Shown: positions 1 to 5,364 of the stretch, in pieces
How the letters are laid out: each line of letters opens with the position of its first letter
Position numbering within the stretch: the stretch's first letter is position 1
NCBI GenBank assembly: GCA_038222915.1
Contig: JBBRHH010000443.1
Location: 1 to 5,364 of the forward strand
Origin: JBBRHH01 sp038222915
GTDB taxonomy: Bacteria > Planctomycetota > Phycisphaerae > Tepidisphaerales > Tepidisphaeraceae
Reading direction: 5' to 3'
Length of the DNA stretch: 5,364 bases
Notes under the pieces: generated by a model
Told to the model about the DNA's origin: nothing
The model's database searches: none
The model's input: the letters and a program-made list of their open reading frames with translations, nothing else
Program-made: the position numbers and the translations under genes

Positions 1-1
1 G

Positions 2-1480
2 CTGAAGTCGGCGGCGGTTCCGGTATCGGCGACGGGAGAACCAGTGCTGGTGCGATTGTCGTTTATGCCGCAGCGCGTGGGGACGGCGCATCTTCAACTG
101 GAAATTCCGCCGGTTCCCGGTGAAGTGGCCCTGGCGAACAATCAGCGTGCGATCGAAGTTGAAGTGAAGGAGGGGCGGGTGGAGGTGTTGTTTGTCGAAG
201 GCTCTCCACGACATGAATATGGATTCATCCGCCGATCGATGCGCGATGATCCGATGTTCAAGGTCGTCACGCTGCTTCGCCTGGGGAAGGGACAGTTCTA
301 CCAGCGCGCCGATGACGACAGCCTGCTGACGGAAGGCTTTCCGGAGACCGACCAGCAGCTTGGCCGCTACAAGGCGGTAATTTTGAGCGACGTCGAAGCG
401 TCGTTCTTCACGGCCGCGCAGTTGCAGTTGATCTCCAATTTCGTCAAGACCCGGGGCGGCGGATTGCTGATGCTGGGCGGCGTCGATTCGTTCAACCTTG
501 GCGGATATCAAACCACACCCCTCGCCGATCTGCTGCCGGTCAGCCTGCAACCCGGCGCAACCTCGACTGATTTCGTCGAAGGCGAATATACATTTAAGCT
601 GACGGCGGCAGGCTCGGACCATGAAATCCTGCGGCTCACGTCCGACCCGTCCGACAATCTGGCGCAATGGGCGCTGATGCCCACCCTGAAAGGCTTCAAC
701 CCGCTGTACGAAGCCAAGCCCGGCGCAACCATTTTGGCCACAGGGCCCGCAGGGGCGAATGGAATTCCTTCGGTTTTGCTCGCGGTGCAGGAAGTGGGCA
801 ACGGCCGGGCGGTGGCGTTCGCGCCGGCCAACACCTGGCGCTGGCGGATGCTTCGCAAGAGCGATGACGACACCTTCCACCGCTTCTGGCAACACATGAT
901 CCGCTGGGTGTCCGTCGGCTCGCGTGAATTTGTGAGCGCGTCGACCGATACCGAGGTCGCCAGCGTGCGGCAACCGGTCACGCTCATCGCCCAGGTCCTC
1001 GACAAATCGCACCGACCGGCGAACAACGCCAAGGTGGCCGCCGTTGTAAAGGACCGGTTCGGCAACACCGAAAAACTCGATCTGCCCTGGGTCTTGCGCG
1101 AAGACGGCGTGTACGAAGCCGTCTACAAGCCCGCCGACAAGGGCGACTATGACGTGAGCGTCAGCGCCGAACTGCCCGGCGGCGAGCCGATGGAAGCGCA
1201 CACGGCGTTCGCAGTCACCGATCTCTCCCGCGAGATGACGCACCTGGCAATGGACGTCGCAACCCTGGGCCGAATCGCCGAAGGCGGCAACGGCACGCTC
1301 GATCTCACCGGCAATCCGCAAAAGGCGATTGCATCGATCATCGAGGAATCGAGGACACGGCGGAAACTGATGGATTTTGTACAAGAACATGCATTGTGGG
1401 ACGCCCCCGCCCTGCTGCTGCTGATTGCCGCGGCCTGGTCGTTCGAATGGCTTCTCCGCAAGAAAGGTGGACTGGCATAA
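2..1480 (+). CDS. Membrane-anchored GATase1-like protein of the BatA/VWA cluster type (5' partial)
   Basis: The frame is open from base 2, so the true start lies upstream; an internal GTG at 44 is not a convincing start because the Ig-like strand pattern is already running before it. 492 residues are visible, numbered here from base 2. Residues 1-56 look like the end of an Ig/CARDB-like sandwich (GEVALANNQRAIEVEV). Residues 58-305 resemble the class I glutamine-amidotransferase-like fold (GATase1_like/DUF1355 type): VLFVEGSPRHEY (63-73), YKAVILSDVE (123-132), RGGGLLMLGG (151-160), TPLADLLPV (172-180), GNGRAVAFAP (266-275). Residues about 310-405 form another Ig-like domain. A hydrophobic helix at 466-482 is followed by LLRKKGG, predicting a domain outside the membrane and a short cytoplasmic tail. 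No cysteine occurs, so amidotransferase chemistry is unlikely. In Planctomycetota such proteins usually lie downstream of MoxR, DUF58 and VWA genes (recalled context; not visible here). Its stop overlaps the next start. Exact role unknown. Confidence 0.85.
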   Translation: MKSAAVPVSATGEPVLVRLSFMPQRVGTAHLQLEIPPVPGEVALANNQRAIEVEVKEGRVEVLFVEGSPRHEYGFIRRSMRDDPMFKVVTLLRLGKGQFYQRADDDSLLTEGFPETDQQLGRYKAVILSDVEASFFTAAQLQLISNFVKTRGGGLLMLGGVDSFNLGGYQTTPLADLLPVSLQPGATSTDFVEGEYTFKLTAAGSDHEILRLTSDPSDNLAQWALMPTLKGFNPLYEAKPGATILATGPAGANGIPSVLLAVQEVGNGRAVAFAPANTWRWRMLRKSDDDTFHRFWQHMIRWVSVGSREFVSASTDTEVASVRQPVTLIAQVLDKSHRPANNAKVAAVVKDRFGNTEKLDLPWVLREDGVYEAVYKPADKGDYDVSVSAELPGGEPMEAHTAFAVTDLSREMTHLAMDVATLGRIAEGGNGTLDLTGNPQKAIASIIEESRTRRKLMDFVQEHALWDAPALLLLIAAAWSFEWLLRKKGGLA

Positions 1481-1482
1481 TG
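1465..1482 (+). promoter_or_regulatory. Shine-Dalgarno and TAATG overlap that set the DUF4159 start
   Basis: AGGTGG at 1465-1470 lies nine bases before the ATG at 1480. That ATG shares its A with the TAA stop of the upstream gene (TAATG). The reading frame is open further upstream to 1396, but that extension lies inside the previous gene, lacks a signal-peptide-like N-terminus and is not preferred. The overlap suggests translational coupling. A second ATG at 1486 is possible but gives the protein no better start. Confidence 0.75.
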
Positions 1483-2379
1483 AACATGGAATTATCAGAC
1501 TCAAGCGCTTCCCGTATCACGAGATTCGATAGAGTCACCACGGCGGCGTTTCTCGCCCTGTCGCTGCTCATCGGAGTCACGCCTTGCTCCCACGCCGCCG
1601 ATGCGCCGGCTGCCAATCCGCCTGCAAAGCCAACAACGGATAAATCCGCCGATGCGGCCGCAGGCGATCTTGTCCATACTGTTCCGCCCGGCGGCAAAAC
1701 CACCGGAACCGTCGGCCCCGACCGCCAGCAGGGAAACGATCTGGTCCGCACCGGCCAGTTTTTCTTCCCCCGGCTTCAGTTTCAATGCCATGAAAGTGTG
1801 CCGGATAAATGGGACGTGCATCTGATCGGCGACCAGAAGCTGCGCGACGCCGTCAAGAAGCTGACCAACGTCAATATCCTGACCGACCTGGTGGTGGTGA
1901 ATCTCGATAAGCCCGACGAACTGTGCCAGTATCCCTTCGTGTTTATGACGTCCGAAGGCGAGTTCGATTTCTCGGAAGAGAATGTGAAGGCGTTGCGGGA
2001 ATATCTACTTCGAGGCGGATTTCTATACGGTGATGACTGTGTGCTCAATCAGTCCAGCGTGCCGGGCAGTGGCGATCGGTTCTATACGGCCTTCGTGCAG
2101 CAGATGGCCCGGGTGTTTCCCGAAAATCCGATGCGGCCGGTGCCCAACGATCACGAAATTTTCAACTGCTTCTTCAAACTGCCGCGCGTGCCCCACGCCC
2201 AGGGCGTCGATCATCCCGCCATGGGATTGTTTGACAAGGACACCGGCCGGCTGATGTGCATGGTCACCAGCGGCGATATTCACTGCGGCTGGGTCGGATT
2301 CGGAAACCTCAACCGAACCGCATGCACCCAGTCGATCCAGCTTGGCGTGAATATCGTGATCTATTGCCTGACGCATTGA
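1480..2379 (+). CDS. Secreted DUF4159-domain protein
   Basis: 299 residues from ATG 1480. A charged N-terminus and hydrophobic core (about 19-34) end at CSHAAD, a plausible signal peptidase I site near residue 39 or 40; C36 follows VTP, which is not a good lipobox. An Ala/Pro/Gly-rich linker runs to about residue 92. The DUF4159 domain fills 93-298: FFFPRLQF (94-101), YPFVFMTSEGEFDFS (151-165), REYLLRGGFLYGDDC (173-187), VPNDHEIF (221-228), SGDIHCGW (264-271), LGVNIVIY (288-295). DUF4159 is thought to be a Rossmann/GATase-like fold of unknown function, often located beside MoxR and VWA membrane genes in Planctomycetota. The mature part has eight cysteines (103, 149, 187, 230, 260, 269, 282, 296), so disulphides or metal binding in the periplasm are possible but unproven. 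It is probably cotranscribed with both neighbours. The family call is strong; the biochemical role is unknown. Confidence 0.9.
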   Translation: MNMELSDSSASRITRFDRVTTAAFLALSLLIGVTPCSHAADAPAANPPAKPTTDKSADAAAGDLVHTVPPGGKTTGTVGPDRQQGNDLVRTGQFFFPRLQFQCHESVPDKWDVHLIGDQKLRDAVKKLTNVNILTDLVVVNLDKPDELCQYPFVFMTSEGEFDFSEENVKALREYLLRGGFLYGDDCVLNQSSVPGSGDRFYTAFVQQMARVFPENPMRPVPNDHEIFNCFFKLPRVPHAQGVDHPAMGLFDKDTGRLMCMVTSGDIHCGWVGFGNLNRTACTQSIQLGVNIVIYCLTH

Positions 2380-2385
2380 ACCTTC

Positions 2386-2398
2386 GGAGCAAACGATG
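2386..2398 (+). promoter_or_regulatory. Ribosome binding site for the caspase-like gene
   Basis: GGAG at 2386-2389 stands six bases before the ATG at 2396, inside the 16-base gap after the DUF4159 stop. It supports this start and co-expression with the upstream gene. There is no room for a separate promoter between the two genes. Confidence 0.75.
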
Positions 2399-3406
2399 TT
2401 TCGCACGGCTGCGGTTTCCATATTGCTCGTCCTGTCGCTGGCGGCTCTTTCGCGCGCCGGCGAATGCAGGGCGCTCATCGTCAGCGGCGATCCGGGCCAT
2501 GACATCGGCGCGGCCGACCGGTTGAACGATTGGCGCCTGCGCTGGGAAAAGCTGCTGGTCGAGACCTACAAATTCCCGCAGGCGAACGTACGGACATTGC
2601 ACAGCCCCAACAAGCCGGCCGTACCCGGAGACGATTCACTCGGCGCCGACGCGAAGGTGCCGCAACCGAAGGAAATCCCCCCGATTCCCAGCGCGGAAAT
2701 GGCCACGCGGGAAAATGTGCTCACCGCCCTGGAATCGCTGGTGAAGGAGAGCAAGGAGGGAGATCAGGTGGTCCTCGTTTGGATCGGGCATCAATACGAT
2801 GCACTCAATGTCAGCAAGTTCAGCCTGACCGGTAAGGATATCAGCGATGTGGAGGTGGCCCGGGCGCTGGCGGGATTGAACGCGAAAACGCTCGTGTGCT
2901 TCAATACCGCGCCGAGCAGTTCGCCCTGGGCCAAATCGCTCAAGGGATCAGGCCGGGTCATTATCACCGCCACTTCCGTTGCCGAAATGCGCGGCGACAC
3001 CTACCTCTGCGAATTCCTCCTGCGGGCGTTTCAGGGCGAAAATGGAAATGTGCTCGATGCCTTCAATAAGGCAGCTGCCGATACAATTCACTGGTATCAA
3101 AATCAGTTTCTGGAAAAGGGCGGCGCGGTGACGGTGCATGGCAAGGTATTCCAGGACGCGTTTCACCATCTGTATGCCGACAAGCAGATGATCGCCGGCG
3201 ATCCCGAGCCGAGAGAGGTGAATAACGACCCAACCAATAAGGAGGGGTGGATCGGCCGGCGCGTTCTCACCGAAATTCCAGCCCTCGAAGACAACGGTGA
3301 CGGCAAGCCGACGGCGATTTTCTCCGAAGAACGCGCGGTCGTCCCGCTCCCGGCGAAAGACGGCGACGGTCAGTTTTCCAAAACGGTTGTGCTGGGAAAG
3401 CCATGA
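2396..3406 (+). CDS. Secreted caspase/legumain-like (C13/C14 fold) protein, probable pseudo-peptidase
   Basis: 336 residues. The signal peptide is residues 1-21 (hydrophobic core about 5-18, likely cut after SRA). The rest follows the order of the caspase-hemoglobinase fold: a first strand ALIVSGDPGHD (26-36), a helix TRENVLTALESL (104-115), a second strand with the His loop VVLVWIGHQYD (125-135), FSLTGKDIS (142-150), then the third strand LVCFNTAPSSS (166-176) and GRVIITATS (186-194). H132 sits where the catalytic His belongs. The position that would hold the nucleophilic Cys (as in D-T/A-C-x-S-G) appears to be A172 in NTAPSS. C168, four residues earlier, lies in the strand core and does not fit as nucleophile. 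The C-terminal EDNGDG (298-303) and DGDGQF segments match, from recall, the tails of bacterial relatives of this type. It probably binds rather than cleaves; no substrate can be named. It sits 16 bases after the DUF4159 gene, as part of the same operon. Family call fairly confident; loss of activity is inferred by eye alignment. Confidence 0.82.
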   Translation: MFRTAAVSILLVLSLAALSRAGECRALIVSGDPGHDIGAADRLNDWRLRWEKLLVETYKFPQANVRTLHSPNKPAVPGDDSLGADAKVPQPKEIPPIPSAEMATRENVLTALESLVKESKEGDQVVLVWIGHQYDALNVSKFSLTGKDISDVEVARALAGLNAKTLVCFNTAPSSSPWAKSLKGSGRVIITATSVAEMRGDTYLCEFLLRAFQGENGNVLDAFNKAAADTIHWYQNQFLEKGGAVTVHGKVFQDAFHHLYADKQMIAGDPEPREVNNDPTNKEGWIGRRVLTEIPALEDNGDGKPTAIFSEERAVVPLPAKDGDGQFSKTVVLGKP

Positions 3407-3466
3407 GTGGTCGCCGGCTCTGAGAACAAACCCGTCTGTACGATCGACAAACACTTTTGGTGCCCG
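3407..3466 (+). other. 60-base intergenic spacer with no clear terminator or promoter
   Basis: I see no GC-rich hairpin followed by a T-run and no convincing -35/-10 pair. The only candidate ribosome signal is GGTG at 3459-3462, four bases from the ATG at 3467, which is weak and close. The spacer is free of stops in the frame shared by both flanking genes. Absence of a terminator leaves read-through transcription from the upstream operon possible. Confidence 0.5.
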
Positions 3467-5364
3467 ATGAAGCTCGCTTTGCCATTTTCCCGGTTCGTTT
3501 TTCTCCTTCTCGGAATTCTCATCCTCTCAAGTATTTCATCCGCCGCGGACAACACCGGCGTTGCCTGGGTGAAGGTGAAAGATGTCGTCGACGCTCAGCG
3601 CGTCTTCCCTTCGCCAACCGATCCGCTGACCGCTTACGTCTGGACGCAGGGCGGATGGTTCATCACCACCGACGGCGGGCTGAATTACATTTCTCCGGGC
3701 ACTGGCGCGGCGGAACAACTTGGCGTTGTCACGGCGCTGTTGATCGATCCGCTTCGGCCCGATGTGATGTACGCCGGCACGGATGCCAACGGCGTTTTCC
3801 TCAGCGCCGACCGCGCCAAAACCTGGACGCCGCTTGGCAACGCCAGCAAGGGCCTCGCCAATCCGCATATTTACGCCCTCGCGTTTTATCCGTATGACCT
3901 GACGCACGTGACGATCTTCGCCACGCACGGCCCGAAGAACGCCGGCATCTCCATGTCGATCGACTCGGGTCGAACCTGGCGCAAGTTCGCGGAGGATTAC
4001 GGCGTCGGCGATCTCACCCTGGTCGGATCACATTTTTTCATGTGGGGCGCGCATCCGGCCGGCGGTTCGGAAACCGGCTTCTATCGCGCGGTCGACGGTG
4101 GGAAAAAATGGTTCCGCGTCCTCAATGTTGAAAACCCCACTTCCCTCGTCGTCAGCCAACTCAGTGGCAAGCGCGTTTGGTGCGGGACGGCCATCGGAGG
4201 TTTGTTCGTCACCCACGACGTCGGCGTCAGCAGCAAGGGCAAAGGGCCGGGCGACGGACACAACGTCTCGGCGCTGTGGGCCGGGGTCGGCCCCGACGGC
4301 GTCGAACGCGTTCTCAGCTATGACCCGCAAAAAGATGGCGTTCGCGCCGGCACTTCCGCCGACGCCTTCGCAACGTGGAAGCCGCTCAATTCCGGACTGT
4401 ATGTGAACGAATGGGTGGCCGAGGGCGCGACCCTGAGCGCCAGTGCCAACGGTGAGACTCTTTACGCCTGCATCAACGGCGAGCTCTATCGCGGCGGGAC
4501 GCCACCCACTGCGACGGCGCGATCGGCGGCGCGGGCCAATCCGCCGGCGGTGGTTCTCGGCCATCAGAAAATGACCTTCACCGCCAAAGCCGTGCAGGGT
4601 TCAACCCTCACGATCGATCTCTCCCCGCTCGGCGGCCCGGGCGACCTGGCGATGACGCCCGTCGATGGACTCTACACCGCCACGTTTGATCCCACCGCCG
4701 ATTCATTGAACCCGGCGATCGAAAAGGCCAAGAAAATCGCCCAGGAGATCGACCAGAAGGAAAATAACGAGTCGAACTATCCGCTGCTCGCCCGCGAATT
4801 GCCCGTGCAGGCCGGCTTCACCGTTCGCGCGACCAAAGACAGCGTCTGCCAGGCAAGCGTCATCCCGCTCATCCTGATGCCCGACGTGCAGGATCGGATG
4901 CTCTGGGATGGGGAAAACGACAACGGGCGCGGCGTTGTCAATTGGCACAAGGACGCGATCAACGGTGAGCGCAGCCACGACAAGCCCCTCTCCGGTTCAA
5001 CCCATCTGCGGCTCGCCGTCGAAGGGCCCGGCATGTTGGGATTCGCCTGGAAGGGAAACAACGGCTCGTGGGATGGCGATGACAGCAGGTACCACAAGAC
5101 GATCGGCTTCTGGATCTGCTCCGACAACGAAGGTCCGACCGATCTGAAAATTGCCCTGCGCGACGATGGCCGGAAATACGGCCCCGGCGACGGCGCACGC
5201 TCCAACGAAGTCAGCCTTTCCGCTTATCTTCCGAAGGTGTCAAAGCGGTATCAATATGTTTCCATTCCGCTGGCGGATCTGATCCTCGGTTCGGCCTGTC
5301 TTCCGCAGGCCATTCGCGAGATGATTTTCATCTCTTCGGACAATGGCCACCGCCTTTACAACAT
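3467..5364 (+). CDS. Large secreted Asp-box beta-propeller protein with C-terminal carbohydrate-binding-like domain (3' partial)
   Basis: 632 complete codons from ATG 3467, still open at the window end. The signal peptide core is residues 9-22, with a likely cut near SSAA-D (26-28). Residues about 30-345 form a sortilin/BNR-type propeller: Asp-box-like motifs centre on D69 (TTDGGLNY), D115 (SADRAKTW), D166 (SIDSGRTW, canonical), D210 (AVDGGKKW), D251 (THDVGVSS) and D299 (SADAFATW), spaced 41-51 residues, with a final blade-like strand at ETLYACINGELY (330-341). Residues about 358-472 look like a beta-sandwich (LTIDLSPLGG, GLYTATFD) interrupted by a charged helical stretch at 415-433. Residues 478-632 resemble a CBM/galactose-binding jelly roll of the kind attached to secreted glycan-acting enzymes: W480, W493, TIGFWICSD (545-553), LKIALRDDG (560-568), YQYVSIPLADL (595-605). 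No catalytic motif is evident. The role is likely binding of surface or extracellular glycan or protein. No strong Shine-Dalgarno; a start is nevertheless supported by the signal peptide beginning exactly here. Confidence 0.83.
   Translation, partial: MKLALPFSRFVFLLLGILILSSISSAADNTGVAWVKVKDVVDAQRVFPSPTDPLTAYVWTQGGWFITTDGGLNYISPGTGAAEQLGVVTALLIDPLRPDVMYAGTDANGVFLSADRAKTWTPLGNASKGLANPHIYALAFYPYDLTHVTIFATHGPKNAGISMSIDSGRTWRKFAEDYGVGDLTLVGSHFFMWGAHPAGGSETGFYRAVDGGKKWFRVLNVENPTSLVVSQLSGKRVWCGTAIGGLFVTHDVGVSSKGKGPGDGHNVSALWAGVGPDGVERVLSYDPQKDGVRAGTSADAFATWKPLNSGLYVNEWVAEGATLSASANGETLYACINGELYRGGTPPTATARSAARANPPAVVLGHQKMTFTAKAVQGSTLTIDLSPLGGPGDLAMTPVDGLYTATFDPTADSLNPAIEKAKKIAQEIDQKENNESNYPLLARELPVQAGFTVRATKDSVCQASVIPLILMPDVQDRMLWDGENDNGRGVVNWHKDAINGERSHDKPLSGSTHLRLAVEGPGMLGFAWKGNNGSWDGDDSRYHKTIGFWICSDNEGPTDLKIALRDDGRKYGPGDGARSNEVSLSAYLPKVSKRYQYVSIPLADLILGSACLPQAIREMIFISSDNGHRLYN

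Noticed and set aside
508..1068. Long minus-strand open frame (186 codons) inside the GATase1-like gene
   Set aside because: It is fully antisense to a well-supported gene, its translation is rich in Arg/Ser/Ala with no recognisable motif, and long antisense frames are expected in GC-rich coding DNA.
1396..1479. N-terminal extension of the DUF4159 protein from an upstream start
   Set aside because: It would overlap gene 1 by 85 bases and bury the signal peptide; the ATG at 1480 has AGGTGG at a good distance and a stop/start overlap.
1582..1602. Lipoprotein cysteine at C36 of the DUF4159 protein
   Set aside because: The preceding residues are V-T-P; proline at -1 is not acceptable for a lipobox, and a better signal peptidase I site follows at SHA-AD.
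3290..3372. Dockerin- or EF-hand-like calcium loop in EDNGDG and DGDGQ of gene 3
   Set aside because: Loop positions do not line up (Glu first, no acidic residue at position 12) and there is no paired repeat; the segment better fits the ordinary tail of this caspase-like family.
3407..3466. Terminator or promoter between genes 3 and 4
   Set aside because: There are only short palindromes (GCCGGC, CGATCG) with no stem plus T-run and no credible -35/-10 pair.
3457..3897. Plus-strand open frame (146 codons) starting ten bases before gene 4
   Set aside because: It is a different frame of the same DNA: the ATG at 3467 gives a signal peptide and a 632-codon open frame with propeller motifs, while this frame is Arg-rich and featureless.
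4028..4564. Minus-strand open frame (178 codons) opposite the propeller gene
   Set aside because: It is low-complexity Arg/Ala-rich translation and lies opposite clear Asp-box coding sequence.

Overview
The window holds four consecutive plus-strand genes. It is GC-rich by eye, tightly packed, and contains no RNA gene, mobile element or CRISPR array. The protein families point to a member of the Planctomycetota (perhaps a Phycisphaerae- or Pirellula-type lineage, possibly from a metagenome). They are a large membrane protein with a glutamine-amidotransferase-like domain and a C-terminal helix ending in EWLLRKKGG, a secreted DUF4159 protein, a secreted caspase/legumain-like protein, and a secreted Asp-box propeller protein. 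The first two often sit beside MoxR ATPase, DUF58 and BatA/VWA genes in this phylum. The taxonomic call is from recall of family distribution and is moderate in confidence.

Layout: (1) positions 2-1480, the 3' part of a membrane-anchored GATase1-like protein whose 5' end lies outside the window; (2) 1480-2379, a DUF4159 protein starting in the stop codon of gene 1 (TAATG); (3) 2396-3406, a secreted caspase-hemoglobinase-fold protein after a 16-base gap with a clear GGAG; (4) after a 60-base spacer, 3467 to the window end, a large secreted multidomain protein (Asp-box beta-propeller, beta-sandwich, carbohydrate-binding-like jelly roll) that is still open at the last base. Genes 1-3 look like one operon. 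Gene 4 is co-directional, but its membership is less certain because its Shine-Dalgarno is weak and its spacer longer.

All four products are predicted to act outside the cytoplasm: gene 1 through its transmembrane anchor, genes 2-4 through N-terminal signal peptides. Two of them carry enzyme-like folds that appear to have lost the nucleophile. Gene 1 has no cysteine at all in 492 visible residues. In gene 3 the usual catalytic Cys position reads Ala (A172) while the His position (H132) is kept. The most interesting reading is an envelope-associated module of pseudo-enzymes (binding or scaffold domains) next to a large secreted propeller/CBM-like protein. The domain folds and residue states can be read from the sequence. 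The idea that the four act together is inference from gene order only.
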